Shown: piece after piece, positions 18,417 through 28,818 of the stretch
How positions within the stretch are numbered: position 1 is the stretch's first letter
How the letters are laid out: each line of letters opens with the position of its first letter
Origin: a virus
Reading direction: 5' to 3' (one strand)
Virus record (IMG/VR): IMGVR_UViG_3300025626_000013
Span: 1-64,000 of that record
Length of the DNA stretch: 64,000 nt
Position numbers and translations under genes: made by a program
Notes under the pieces: model-generated
Database searches by the model: none
Seen by the model: only the letters and a program-made list of their open reading frames with translations
Told to the model about the DNA's origin: nothing

Positions 18417-18622
18417 TAGTCAATCTTTCTTATTAGCATAGCAAGTAATTCTTTAATTTCGCTTACTTCTGCTCTTAAATCGGTTATTTCATTCTCTTGC
18501 ATTTTTTTTAATGCTTTAGCTTTTTTAATTTTAGCTATTTCATCATGATAATTTAAATTTAGGATCGCGCCAGTTTTAATATCTTTTACTAATTTTGGTT
18601 CGCCTTCTATTTTCAAATACAT
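18416..18622 (-). CDS. Small coiled-coil protein, conserved in T4-like phages
   Basis: 68 residues from the ATG at 18622, one base after the stop of the large protein; an alternative start at 18640 lies inside that gene. MYLKIEGEPKLVKDIKTGAI is followed by a helical coiled-coil half (ENEITDLRAEVSEIKELLAML). Short proteins opening with this motif accompany baseplate genes in marine T4-like phages. Function unknown; possibly an assembly factor. Confidence 0.6.
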   Translation of the reverse strand: MYLKIEGEPKLVKDIKTGAILNLNYHDEIAKIKKAKALKKMQENEITDLRAEVSEIKELLAMLIRKID

Positions 18623-18623
18623 C

Positions 18624-21600
18624 TTAAATACCCAATGCAATAAGTCGTAGATCTTTAATAGTTGGCACTTTTGAACTATTATTTGATGTAAATACTATTT
18701 TGACTTGAAATTTTGTAAACGCATCCATAGTACCACCATCGCCACCTACAAGATATCTATAATCTCTAAATACCTCTGGATTTTCATCTGAAGCCTGTGG
18801 TCCCTCAGGTGTTACTAATGTCCATGCAAAGTCATAAATGTTTTCACTTACTTCGCATGTTCTCCAATATACTTTAAAGTCTGCTCCTCGAGGTTTATTT
18901 GCCCCCAATAGGATTTTCAATCCAACAGCATCATTAATTAGTGTTACTGGTTTTGTAACATGTTTTGTTGGTGAACTACCTTCGTTGGGATCAGTTTCAT
19001 TAATATATTGATGTGGAATATTGAAACCCGCTGAAATAGCATTAGATTGATTTTCAATTCTATTTGAAATTCCTATTATTGAGGCGCGCTGTAAATCAAT
19101 AACTGGCGCTACAAAATTATTATCGGTAGTCATAGTTGATTGTAAAATTATAGAGCTAGTTCCTAATGTAGTTTCTTTTGCAGTATTGGCTACTACTTTT
19201 GGTACATTAAAATAAGTATTTTCTTTGAATTGCAATTGCTCAAATGTTGTATCTTGTTGATATGGGACTTCACTACCAGCAATAGATTTACCAGAAAGGA
19301 ATTTGCCCTTTAATGTTATATTTGTATATTGTGGCAATAATACTTCAATAGACGGATTAATAACATTAATAATCATATTCTTAGTAGCTTGTACAGTGGT
19401 ACCACCAGCTGATTTTGTTGATATAGAAGCTGTTGTTACTTGAATATAATATGAATCAATTGCTTCTTGATCGTTAAAATTACTTATAGTATGAGTAGTA
19501 TTTAATTCACTTGCTGGAATACCATTAATAGTCCCGGTAACTCCCGAAATTGTTACTTTATCCCCAATGGTAAATCCATGGTTTTTATGATGCACTAAAA
19601 TATAATTACTAGCAGCAGTCATTTCAAATGGATCTTTTTCTAATAATTCATTTGGTAAATTACTATTATATAATTGTGCAGTTCCTGTTGTGCCAGAAAA
19701 TGCGCATCTAAATAATTCCATTTTCAAATCTTGTAACTGTGCTGGTTCCCATGTAGAAGAGTTTTGAGATTTAAAGAACGATCCCAATGTTGGTTGGGTA
19801 ACAATTCTTCTTGCTGTTGACCCTAATTCAAAATCACCCATATATGATGTCCAAACATTATATTTGGTAGTATCACATATAACCACAATACAATATTCAC
19901 TATATGAATCTAAATATAACGGTTCATCAAATTCAAAATCTGTTGCAGCTGTTGCATTTGCTGAAATATTAACTTCGGTTGAATTTTTTGATACAATAGA
20001 ACCAGGAATAATAACATCAGAAGAGGGCGATCCATTTACCATTGGTCGAACTTGAATTTGAACTGGTAATGTTTCATCTTTGCTTTCAAAGAATAATCTT
20101 ACTTTCGAAATAAACAATCCTTCAGCATTTTCAATAAAGAATGATTGAGCAATTGGATCTCTTTGTCGAACAGTTTGACGCCCAGTAATTGTTCTATTGG
20201 TCTCAACATTTTCACGCTGGGTGATAATTTGTATACTGCGAGTAGATTTTACTGTTCTTTGTTTAGTTTCTAGTAAACCCTTAGCGTCATAATTTGCTAC
20301 AGCAACTGTTGATGAATTTTGGGGATCATACGAAGTAATATCTAAAAGAGTAAATTCGCGAGTACCTGATCTAAAACTAATGGTTGATGTATTAGGAATA
20401 AAGAATGAACCTTGGCATCTACCTTCAGCATCACTGAATAAATTTGACGCAGTCTCTGGATGACCAGTTAATGAATTTTGAGTATTACCATATTCGGTTT
20501 TATTTGTTGAAAAGTTTTTAAACGTCTCTTCTTTACACCAGGCACTGACATCAATTCCGTCAAAATATGGAATAATTTTAACATTAGGACGAAGACCTTC
20601 TCCCTTAAAGAATACTTTTCTTGATCTAATATATGGTAAAAGCGCAACATCTACCACACGATCCGCAACAACTTCACGAATAGTTTCTGATGATACTACT
20701 CTTTGTACTATTGCTGTTGCACTAGTAGTTCTAATTGTGAGTAATTCATTACCCGATCTTTGTGTGCTGGTGGATGATGATGTCGTTCTTGGACTTGTTT
20801 CTACAGTATCGCCTCTTTGCAATCCAGAAATTTGTGAACCGCCCCAGGCCCATTGCCATTCATTCCATTGGTCTAATTGTCTACCATTTAACAATGTACC
20901 ACCACTAATTACTTTATCCGCAAGTCTACGCACATCTTTCCATTCGTCCGAAGCCGGCGAAAGTTTTAAATTACCATTAAATTGGTATGCCGCAAATGGG
21001 TTAACGTTTTCTGTTCTTGATGCTTGAAGCTGCGATAAAAATGGTGTATGGGCATACTTGATATAAATGTTATCGCCTTTAAGGATTGTATTTGTTGAAT
21101 TATCAGAATCATATTGCAAACCAATATTATCGCTATAATATGCTGGCCGCAATTTATAATTTTGTGGATCAATAGATGCTTTAAATTCGGAGTATTTATC
21201 ATCGGTATGATAAAAGTCTGCAAAGTTATCTACCATATAACCAGATTTTGTTCTATCATTACCAGCAGAATCATAAACTGCCAAATTATTAGTATCTAAT
21301 TCAAGAAGGCTAAGCGCAGTTGTTTCCTCAAGTCTTTCAATTCTTTTTTCAATACCAGCAATCTCTGACATTGTATAACCCTTAGTGTCAATTTTTGTAA
21401 CACTAATATCAGTATTATCTAACGTATATGGGTTTAATTTAACTCTATAAAGTTCTAAGCAATTTTCCGGTGTTACTGGGAAATTTGGTGTTAATGATGG
21501 TTCACCACTTAAATTGGTAATTTGTCCATTTTCATTAATTACAATTTTATCCCATCTTGATTGATAATAATTAATATCAGCCAATATATTATCGGTATTT

Positions 21601-23720
21601 TGTGGTAATTCATTAATACGTGATGTATTAGTATTATAATTTCCGTTTATGTCAGCAACTGGTCTAAAATCTAATACATTTCTTAATTGCACTATTGTGC
21701 CATCGGCAGTAACATGAGAAGGAATATCAGCATAATCAATCCCGCTATATGAATTAATACTATAAAAGTCGCCATTGGTTGAGTGCTGAAAATATTTAAC
21801 TTTAACATAAACTGTAATTGGATTTGTTTTTCCAGTTTTTAACCGAATTCTACTTGTACCATAGTGAGTATCTCTTTGCCCATTATCGGTAATAAACGAT
21901 GAGCTAATATCTGGTCCGTCTGCACTATCTTGAGTTATGCTAGTAAATTCAAAAACGTCAGCTACGCCAACACTTCCATATACAATACCAGCAGAATCTG
22001 CAGCATTTAAAGTAATAGCTTGTGTTAAATTTGTTAAGCTTTTTGTTTTTGCGGTAGCTGATGATTTTGCTACATAGGCCAAAATATTAAAGGTTTGTGT
22101 TGCAGCTAATCCAGAAATTATAGCCTGTGAAGTATTACCGCCGCTAATTACTACACTTGTATCAATTACACCGTTTACAGAAATAATCCAATCATTTGCA
22201 TTTGTGAATGATTCATTAACATCACTCAAACTAATAATTGCTTGTCCAGTGGCGTCGGTTGTACCGGTAAATTTTCGCTGGACTTGCATAGAAATATCGG
22301 ATAATTCTTGCGGCCTTGTTCTAGGTAATGGAAATAATAAATTAGCAAGGTTAGTATTATTTCTTTTAGCAATACCCTCTGATAACTGTATAACACCAAG
22401 GAAAGATGCATCAGCTGAAGCAATAGATCTAACATTTCTAAAGCTCTGATTAGTATTCATTTTAAGATCAAAAATATAACATCTATATGTGCCATCACCA
22501 ACTTTATCAATAGATCTTACTCGAGCAGTACCAATTGCATTTGAAGCAAGCCCATCAACACTCGATACCAAGTTTATTTCTGAATAAAATTCAATATCTG
22601 GTACACCAGTTAATTGTGAAATAATTACAAAATCGCCGTATTCAACACCAATAGAGCTATTATTTAAAGTTTCGGCTGTTTGTGCCCTATTAACCGTAAT
22701 AAATGATGGAGTAGGATTTTCTGCTCTATAACCATTCACATAAGCAGTCCCGTTACTTACAGTAAGCTTTAATGTAGAAGATGTTGCTGAGTCATATGCC
22801 AAATTAAATGGAGTTACTAAATAATCGCCGGATTCTTCGTTTGTTCTTGTTGCTAATAAATCATTAATTTTATTATATTGGTTAGAGCCAGTATTTAAAT
22901 TAACAAGATTAGAATTAACAATTTTTCCAAGAGAAACAAATGTTTCTCCATTTACAATATTTGCTTTATCAATTAATATTAATCTAATTCTAAATCTATC
23001 AGCACCAGGCGCTGTTAGGTTTGGTACTGCTCCAGTATTATCGAAAAGAGAAGAATCATCATCAGCAGTTACAATATCTTCAATAACTTTATAACCAATT
23101 TCTAATGTGGCATTTCTATTATATTTTGAAACAATTAAAGTTTGTGCAGGTGCGTATACAAAAAATCCTTGTGTAAAAAAACTTCCGGCATTAGAAGAAA
23201 CTTTTACTCCAAGGCCAACAGCTGGATTAGCAATTGTATTTGTTGCTTGTACTGTTAAAATAGTACCAGATGTTTGGCCAACTAAAGTTTCACCTGCCAA
23301 AACAGTAATAGGCGAAGCCCCAGAAGTGCCAGATAAACTATTTGTATATCTAACATAAATTGTAGCAGGATCTGCGCCAGCAGCTGCTTCAGCAGAAATT
23401 AACTGAAATTCAATATTCGAAGTTTGACCTAAAAATTTTTCATTAAGCACAACTGCATCAGGAATGGTGTCTTCTTGTAATTTAATAAATTCTGATTTAT
23501 CATTAATAAATAAACCACCCGGGTTGACCGCTGCACCCTCTTTAAAAATATTTTGACCAAATTTTGTAATTTGATTTTGAAGAATGGTTTGTAACTGTGT
23601 TAATTCACGAGCTTGAAGACTTTTGCGCGGATTAAATAAAATTCTTTGAAAACCAGCACTATCACTAAAATCATCGTGATATAGATTTTCAAATGCATTT
23701 TCTGAATATGTTATTACCAT
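18624..23720 (-). CDS. Very large baseplate-associated structural protein (DUF4815-like)
   Basis: 1698 residues, the largest gene here. The start SENAFENLYHDDFSDSAGFQRILFNPRKSLQARELTQ is typical of the DUF4815 family (tail/baseplate proteins of marine myoviruses): a short acidic lead followed by QARELTQLQTILQNQI. Later parts are long beta-rich regions with QRDPIAQSFFIEN and YCIVVICDTTKYNVW, which recur in cyanophage baseplate proteins. Position between gp8 and small virion genes suggests a peripheral baseplate component, perhaps in place of T4 gp10; this placement is inference. Confidence 0.78.
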   Translation of the reverse strand: MVITYSENAFENLYHDDFSDSAGFQRILFNPRKSLQARELTQLQTILQNQITKFGQNIFKEGAAVNPGGLFINDKSEFIKLQEDTIPDAVVLNEKFLGQTSNIEFQLISAEAAAGADPATIYVRYTNSLSGTSGASPITVLAGETLVGQTSGTILTVQATNTIANPAVGLGVKVSSNAGSFFTQGFFVYAPAQTLIVSKYNRNATLEIGYKVIEDIVTADDDSSLFDNTGAVPNLTAPGADRFRIRLILIDKANIVNGETFVSLGKIVNSNLVNLNTGSNQYNKINDLLATRTNEESGDYLVTPFNLAYDSATSSTLKLTVSNGTAYVNGYRAENPTPSFITVNRAQTAETLNNSSIGVEYGDFVIISQLTGVPDIEFYSEINLVSSVDGLASNAIGTARVRSIDKVGDGTYRCYIFDLKMNTNQSFRNVRSIASADASFLGVIQLSEGIAKRNNTNLANLLFPLPRTRPQELSDISMQVQRKFTGTTDATGQAIISLSDVNESFTNANDWIISVNGVIDTSVVISGGNTSQAIISGLAATQTFNILAYVAKSSATAKTKSLTNLTQAITLNAADSAGIVYGSVGVADVFEFTSITQDSADGPDISSSFITDNGQRDTHYGTSRIRLKTGKTNPITVYVKVKYFQHSTNGDFYSINSYSGIDYADIPSHVTADGTIVQLRNVLDFRPVADINGNYNTNTSRINELPQNTDNILADINYYQSRWDKIVINENGQITNLSGEPSLTPNFPVTPENCLELYRVKLNPYTLDNTDISVTKIDTKGYTMSEIAGIEKRIERLEETTALSLLELDTNNLAVYDSAGNDRTKSGYMVDNFADFYHTDDKYSEFKASIDPQNYKLRPAYYSDNIGLQYDSDNSTNTILKGDNIYIKYAHTPFLSQLQASRTENVNPFAAYQFNGNLKLSPASDEWKDVRRLADKVISGGTLLNGRQLDQWNEWQWAWGGSQISGLQRGDTVETSPRTTSSSTSTQRSGNELLTIRTTSATAIVQRVVSSETIREVVADRVVDVALLPYIRSRKVFFKGEGLRPNVKIIPYFDGIDVSAWCKEETFKNFSTNKTEYGNTQNSLTGHPETASNLFSDAEGRCQGSFFIPNTSTISFRSGTREFTLLDITSYDPQNSSTVAVANYDAKGLLETKQRTVKSTRSIQIITQRENVETNRTITGRQTVRQRDPIAQSFFIENAEGLFISKVRLFFESKDETLPVQIQVRPMVNGSPSSDVIIPGSIVSKNSTEVNISANATAATDFEFDEPLYLDSYSEYCIVVICDTTKYNVWTSYMGDFELGSTARRIVTQPTLGSFFKSQNSSTWEPAQLQDLKMELFRCAFSGTTGTAQLYNSNLPNELLEKDPFEMTAASNYILVHHKNHGFTIGDKVTISGVTGTINGIPASELNTTHTISNFNDQEAIDSYYIQVTTASISTKSAGGTTVQATKNMIINVINPSIEVLLPQYTNITLKGKFLSGKSIAGSEVPYQQDTTFEQLQFKENTYFNVPKVVANTAKETTLGTSSIILQSTMTTDNNFVAPVIDLQRASIIGISNRIENQSNAISAGFNIPHQYINETDPNEGSSPTKHVTKPVTLINDAVGLKILLGANKPRGADFKVYWRTCEVSENIYDFAWTLVTPEGPQASDENPEVFRDYRYLVGGDGGTMDAFTKFQVKIVFTSNNSSKVPTIKDLRLIALGI

Positions 23721-23735
23721 GGTATCTTATATCTC

Positions 23736-25124
23736 TTACAATTGGATGATTACTTTAATGTCTTCTGATTGAGATGCACTTCTTTCTACTGCACCTCTAT
23801 TATCTATATACAAAATATCACCTGTTGTTGGATCAAATTCTCCATCAACCCTCCAGGCTCCCGATGATAACACCCCAACTCCTGGACCATTAATTTCTGT
23901 TATATTTTCACCGGCTGTAAATTGCTTAAATCCAGTTTCTTCATTTTGATGGAAATAAATTTTATGTGGAGGAGTATCTGATACTGCGCCATTAACAACC
24001 CTATCAATATATGCTTGAGCGCCTGATGTTGAGCCTTGTATAGTTTTATCTGGAGAAAAAGCCACAGAAATACTTTGCAATGTCATATGATCCAATGCAT
24101 TTCCAGTTTCATTAGTAAATAATGTGTTGCTATTTATTAATGTAGGATTTTTAATAAGTCCGACTTGTCTAAAATCTTGCATGGTAATAAAGTCTACATC
24201 ATCACCTTCAATTTTGCTATTAAACATTAAGCCAGATGCTTTTAAATCTTCTCTTGCGTCTGCTCCAAACCCGGCAGCAGATGAAATTACTGGACGCGCC
24301 GCAGCCCCAGATCCACCCCCACCAGTAAATTCTAATGATGTTCCTTCGAGATTCCACATATAATTTAATGTAGAACCCTCATTAACAATTTCTACTTTAG
24401 TTACAGTGCCTGCGCTATCAATAGTAGCCGCTAAATGATCACCAGCATCAATTTCATGCCCAGTACCTATAATACTAACAGTAGGGGCAGAAGTATAACC
24501 CGATCCACCAGCAGTTACTATTACTTGTGATAGCATATATGAATTTGCGGCTTGCTGAATTTCCCATTGTTTTAATGTTATTCCAGATGCGTCTGAGTCT
24601 GGTTGTAATTCTACATTTGACACTGGCATATAACCTGCCGATAAGAAATATTTTGCATTAATTTCTGAAATTGTATAAATAAACTTCCAAACATATCCGT
24701 CAGCAGTTTCGAATGGATCATTATTTGAGCCAGTAGGATTTATAACAGATGGTACTAAAGCTCCAGTATTATCACGGCCAGCCCGTAAGCATACGTACAC
24801 ATGATAATTGGCATTCATCACATAATAGGAGCGCGCCGGATATCCTTGCTGGCGGTCGTCCCATGCGGAATAAATTGTGCCGCTAGTCCAATTCTGTCTA
24901 GGTACAACGAAAGAAACACCTCTAACTTTTTTAATTGCTTGTAGCGAATTTCTGAATTTTCTTTGTTCATCCATATGATTTTGAGCCACCGGCGCAACGT
25001 CTCCGCTATCCCAGTACTCAGATCTACCCACCCCAATATAATAATTATTACTAGCATCAGTAAAATCATCAATAATAGCTTGAAGTATAGTTTTTTTCAA
25101 ATTGTCAGTAACTGTTGCTGCCAT
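23736..25124 (-). CDS. gp8: Baseplate wedge protein gp8
   Basis: 462 residues. The N-terminal block NNYYIGVGRSEYWDSGD, VVPRQNWTSGTIYSAWDD, YYVMNANYHVYVCL and FETADGYVWKFIYTI is the signature of gp8 in marine T4-like phages. T4 gp8 is 334 residues; the extra length is a middle beta domain (GGSGYTSAPTVSI) and a C-terminal region. gp8 is a wedge component that joins gp6, gp7 and gp10 in the star/hexagon transition. Order gp25-gp6-(gp7-like)-gp8 supports the call. Confidence 0.85.
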   Translation of the reverse strand: MAATVTDNLKKTILQAIIDDFTDASNNYYIGVGRSEYWDSGDVAPVAQNHMDEQRKFRNSLQAIKKVRGVSFVVPRQNWTSGTIYSAWDDRQQGYPARSYYVMNANYHVYVCLRAGRDNTGALVPSVINPTGSNNDPFETADGYVWKFIYTISEINAKYFLSAGYMPVSNVELQPDSDASGITLKQWEIQQAANSYMLSQVIVTAGGSGYTSAPTVSIIGTGHEIDAGDHLAATIDSAGTVTKVEIVNEGSTLNYMWNLEGTSLEFTGGGGSGAAARPVISSAAGFGADAREDLKASGLMFNSKIEGDDVDFITMQDFRQVGLIKNPTLINSNTLFTNETGNALDHMTLQSISVAFSPDKTIQGSTSGAQAYIDRVVNGAVSDTPPHKIYFHQNEETGFKQFTAGENITEINGPGVGVLSSGAWRVDGEFDPTTGDILYIDNRGAVERSASQSEDIKVIIQL

Positions 25125-25136
25125 TTTCGTATTTTC

Positions 25137-25400
25137 CTAAATATTTGATCCGAGGGAAATAATTTTCCAATTACTTCCATCATATACTGCAAGACATGGC
25201 AAACCGGTATCGCCATCTGAAACAAAAATTAATGACCCAGTTACGGGTGTACTTGGAAGAGTTGCTACTGTATATGATTCAAGTAATCCACCGCCAAATA
25301 ATGCAGTAAAATTATTATTACATTTTGACATTGCTGCTCTTAAAGTATCACCAGTTCCATCATTAGCAGATGAACCTATATTAATAATTTCTTGCGCCAT
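25137..25400 (-). CDS. Small virion protein with NIGSSANDGTGDTLR motif
   Basis: 87 residues. INIGSSANDGTGDTLRAAMSKCNNNFTALF is a repeat unit found at the N-termini of many fibre and whisker-like proteins of marine phages. The rest is a compact beta domain (GSLIFVSDGDTGLPCLAVYDGSNWKI). First gene behind a late promoter at 25432. Likely a structural adaptor. Confidence 0.65.
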   Translation of the reverse strand: MAQEIINIGSSANDGTGDTLRAAMSKCNNNFTALFGGGLLESYTVATLPSTPVTGSLIFVSDGDTGLPCLAVYDGSNWKIISLGSNI

Positions 25401-25431
25401 TAAAATATCTCTTTTTGAATCTATTTAATTG

Positions 25432-25439
25432 TATTTATA
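25432..25439 (-). promoter_or_regulatory. T4-type late promoter octamer TATAAATA
   Basis: Exact octamer in the 50-base gap before the 87-residue gene; predicted start about 25426, leader about 26 bases. Would drive the small protein, gp8 and the DUF4815-like giant. Confidence 0.7.
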
Positions 25440-25450
25440 TAAGTTTACAG

Positions 25451-26500
25451 TTAATTTGAATCATATCTTACGAATTCTTCTTGATCAACTGTTTCATAAG
25501 TATTTGATACATTAATACCAAAATTATTGTTTAAACTTTGATCTACTGTTGGTGAGCTTGCATTAGCCAAATCAGAAATTGTTTCATATTCTAATGCTAA
25601 TTCTGCAATTGTTGCTGCTGCATATTTGCGTACTGTTTCAGTAGAACTTAGCCTTGTGTGAATTATTGGTTTATCAGAATCATTAGCTTCTTTTAAATCA
25701 TACGATCCAGCATTTTCCAATATTCCGGTACGAACATTAAGTGATAATACATCACCCGTGTTTGGATCGGCAAGATAATCTGTTGCGCCCATTTTATCAA
25801 GCAATGAAATTGAGCTAAATGTAAGTGGCACAACCGATGCTACTTCTGTTATATCAACCACATTAGATGCGGAATCAAAAATTACCTCGATAGCATTAAG
25901 ATTAGCAACCGCAACATTTGATATTTGAACTTCGGCACCAAGATAAAATCCTGCTGGATGCACAAACTTTTTATATAACCCACCCCATGTTGATATAGAA
26001 ATAGGAGCTTTAATAAGATGTGATAAAACTTGATATAAACCACCATCTTGTAATACTTTTAATGATTCAATCCCAATTTCTGATTCGTTCAAAATAAACA
26101 AATTAGTTTTAGGATATTCAATTTCTACATCAATTCCAAAGAAAGCTCGGAAAAAACCTTCTGCTGAATATAATGATCCTTTAACTCTAAAGAATCTAGC
26201 AAAATTTCTAATCACCTCACGAGGATTTTGAAATAGTGTATGCGATACACCCATACCTATTTCATAAAATAAGTTATCAATATTTGCAAGACTAGCCGCT
26301 TCTATATCTCTAATAGTATATAGATCATCTATCAAATCACCAAAATTTTCAGCACTATCTAAAAAATCATAGTAAGTTTCTAAAAAAAGAATAAAATTTG
26401 GGTATTCTTCCGCAAAAAATTCTGGAAGAACCTCTTTTACTAAACTCTTTTTAAAACTAATCGGTAGACGATTAATATCTGATAATGTTTGCGATGGCAT
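25451..26500 (-). CDS. Probable baseplate wedge component in gp7 position
   Basis: 349 residues. FFAEEYPNFILFLETYYDFLD and NFARFFRVKGSLYSAEGFFRAFFGIDVEIEYPK are a domain found in baseplate proteins of marine T4-like phages. T4 gp7 is 1032 residues, so if this is the counterpart it is much shorter. The place between gp6 and gp8, with one-base overlap to gp6, matches T4 gene order 6-7-8. Assignment to gp7 is from position, not from a recognised motif. Confidence 0.6.
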   Translation of the reverse strand: MPSQTLSDINRLPISFKKSLVKEVLPEFFAEEYPNFILFLETYYDFLDSAENFGDLIDDLYTIRDIEAASLANIDNLFYEIGMGVSHTLFQNPREVIRNFARFFRVKGSLYSAEGFFRAFFGIDVEIEYPKTNLFILNESEIGIESLKVLQDGGLYQVLSHLIKAPISISTWGGLYKKFVHPAGFYLGAEVQISNVAVANLNAIEVIFDSASNVVDITEVASVVPLTFSSISLLDKMGATDYLADPNTGDVLSLNVRTGILENAGSYDLKEANDSDKPIIHTRLSSTETVRKYAAATIAELALEYETISDLANASSPTVDQSLNNNFGINVSNTYETVDQEEFVRYDSN

Positions 26501-28341
26501 TAAATTCTACTTAAAATTTGATTTTTATCTATATTTGAAGAAACTGTAGTTAGAGTATTATCTATTTTCATAGTATAGTTTCTCATTGGTCGTATAGTAT
26601 TTTGATCCGCCGGTATTACTATTAATTTCAAGTAATTAGTACCATCATATATTGTAGATGGATTGAATGAATATATTACGACTTTACCTGATATGGTATC
26701 AATAAATCCACAATTATCTACCAATACTTCACCATCAGTTGCTACTATTTGTAATGTTGAACTATTTAATTTATTTTGAAATCTAGCAAATTTTGCTGAT
26801 TCTTGTATTTTAAATTCTGTTGAAATAATAGAATAATAATCGTCATCTGGAAGTGCAACTGCAAATGGAAAATATATTTCGTAATTTGCTTTGATATTTA
26901 TATTGGGCACAAATCTTAATTGATTTTTAATGCGAATAGCTGTTGATAAAATAGCCGGACTTAAATTATCTATTTCAGTTAATAATGTAGATTTTCTAAA
27001 AGTTTTTTTAAACCCATTTAATTTTTCATTAAAATGTGAATTAATTTGGCTCAATACATTATTATTTATTGCTGCTGCTGTTGCCGCAGTTTTTTCTGGA
27101 TTAAATTGAACATCACATTCTATATTAAAATATAATTCTTGGGGATCAACAAATTCTGTTGTAATTGACATCACTGATAAATTCTTTGCAAAATTTTCAG
27201 TAATAGAATTTTTTAATGAAATTTTGGTATTCTCGGATGTATTATCTTCAAAATCTATTGACACAAAAACTTTACCATAGTCTATTGGAAAATTATCTTG
27301 ACCACCCCATGCAGATACATCATCAATCTGAGAAAAATTTGTACGAATTAATGCTTCATAGTCAGAAGCAGTAACAAGTCTTTGCTGAGTTGCAAATGCG
27401 ATTGGAGCATTTTGTCGTATTGATTCTATGGATTGCTTTTCTCCACCGGAGTGTGATCTAGAACTTAATACTAACGCAAGTGGATAATCAACACCATCAA
27501 TATTAATCTCATTTGCGGTTGTAAATGTTTTTAATCCATTTGCAACTGCTCCATTTGGCACCATATATGTAATAACTATTTTAGATCCGGCTTCAGGCCT
27601 TTTACCAAAGGTAATACCATCCCCAAAATTAATTTCAAAATAGCCATTCGGAGTTTCACGAAGAGTATAATATGTTGATGTAGAATTTACTGTTATTGCT
27701 TTATATAGCGGAGTATATGTAGTATATTCTGCGCTTGTTGGCGAGTCAAATACTTTGACTACTGCCGTTGTTGTATCTAAATTTGCTTCAGGAATTACAT
27801 AAACCTGATTTTCTGCAACTTCGCCTACATAAAATGTTTTGCTATATTCTATTCCTTCAACTGCTTTAACAATCAAAGTTCCTTTTGAATCCGCAAAAGT
27901 AAATGTGCCACTTCCATCATCTGTTGCGGTATATTTTTCCAAAGTTTTAAATGTGTATGTTATATTGTCTGATACCGCGGTAAAGGTAGTACCAATTGGT
28001 AAAGTTATACTTGCAGGCCTAGGGTTTAATCCACCCAAATTCACTGAAACTACTAATTCACAAATTGATGCTGTTTTTGATCTAACATTTACACCCAAAG
28101 ATTCAGCATGAGAAATAACAGACGCTCTTAGTTGGGCAGAAGATAAAAATGATTCATTTGTAGCAAGGTTTGCAATAAGACCATTGTAATGAGTATTATA
28201 TGCCAACACATCTAATATATTAGATAGTCCAGCCGCATCAAAATTGTAGTCAGCAAATTCAGGTTTTTGGGCAAAATATGTTTTTAGATTATTGCGTATA
28301 TTTACAAAATCTAAAGATGTTGACGAAATATTTGTTGCCAT
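26500..28341 (-). CDS. gp6: Baseplate wedge protein gp6
   Basis: 613 residues. The N-terminus DFVNIRNNLKTYFAQKPEFADYNFDAAGL followed by LAYNTHYNGLIANLATNESFL is characteristic of T4 gp6 (660 residues). gp6 forms the inner ring that clamps wedges around the hub. The C-terminal half contains FNIECDVQFNPEKTAA and long helices of the J-like fold. One-base overlaps with gp25 and the gp7-position gene show tight coupling. Confidence 0.9.
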   Translation of the reverse strand: MATNISSTSLDFVNIRNNLKTYFAQKPEFADYNFDAAGLSNILDVLAYNTHYNGLIANLATNESFLSSAQLRASVISHAESLGVNVRSKTASICELVVSVNLGGLNPRPASITLPIGTTFTAVSDNITYTFKTLEKYTATDDGSGTFTFADSKGTLIVKAVEGIEYSKTFYVGEVAENQVYVIPEANLDTTTAVVKVFDSPTSAEYTTYTPLYKAITVNSTSTYYTLRETPNGYFEINFGDGITFGKRPEAGSKIVITYMVPNGAVANGLKTFTTANEINIDGVDYPLALVLSSRSHSGGEKQSIESIRQNAPIAFATQQRLVTASDYEALIRTNFSQIDDVSAWGGQDNFPIDYGKVFVSIDFEDNTSENTKISLKNSITENFAKNLSVMSITTEFVDPQELYFNIECDVQFNPEKTAATAAAINNNVLSQINSHFNEKLNGFKKTFRKSTLLTEIDNLSPAILSTAIRIKNQLRFVPNINIKANYEIYFPFAVALPDDDYYSIISTEFKIQESAKFARFQNKLNSSTLQIVATDGEVLVDNCGFIDTISGKVVIYSFNPSTIYDGTNYLKLIVIPADQNTIRPMRNYTMKIDNTLTTVSSNIDKNQILSRI

Positions 28342-28784
28342 TATCTTAGCCTCGACATAGTTGTTTCTACAATTTCAATTTGTTGAGTATTTTTTACCAT
28401 AAATTCTACTCGTACTCTAACAGTATTTGGGGCAGCTCTGACCATGACATCAAGCAATTCCGCTCGGGGTTCAAAATTTTTAATTGCATCTACCACATAT
28501 TGATTAATATCATCTTCTAAATCGTCGTCATCTAATTCAAATAATAGGTCTACTAAATTTGCTCCAAAATAATAATTAAACGGACGATCGCCACGATTAG
28601 TCATCAATAAATTTTTTATTGATTGCTTCACTGCTGCAGCATCTATTTTTTTATAAACATCCCCGCTATTGGGTTTTGCAGAAAATGTTAAATCTAAATC
28701 GCTATTAGGTTTATCTACAGCAACAATAATAGAAGGCGTAGATAAATTTGCATCTTCAGTAGATAATATTTTGGTGGCTGCCAT
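28341..28784 (-). CDS. gp25: Baseplate wedge protein gp25
   Basis: 147 residues, close to T4 gp25 (132). Contains VKQSIKNLLMTNRGDRPFNYYFG and an LDVMVRAAPNTVRVRVEFMV end, typical of the gp25/GpW lysozyme-like fold family that nucleates sheath assembly on gp6. Shares one base with gp6; behind the late promoter at 28807. Confidence 0.9.
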   Translation of the reverse strand: MAATKILSTEDANLSTPSIIVAVDKPNSDLDLTFSAKPNSGDVYKKIDAAAVKQSIKNLLMTNRGDRPFNYYFGANLVDLLFELDDDDLEDDINQYVVDAIKNFEPRAELLDVMVRAAPNTVRVRVEFMVKNTQQIEIVETTMSRLR

Positions 28785-28806
28785 TTGTCTTAAAACCCTT
28801 TTCTTT

Positions 28807-28814
28807 TATTTATA
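28807..28814 (-). promoter_or_regulatory. T4-type late promoter octamer TATAAATA
   Basis: Exact octamer in the 34-base gap upstream of gp25 (start 28784). Predicted start about 28801, so the leader is about 17 bases. Drives gp25, gp6 and the gp7-position gene. Confidence 0.7.
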
Positions 28815-28818
28815 GCTA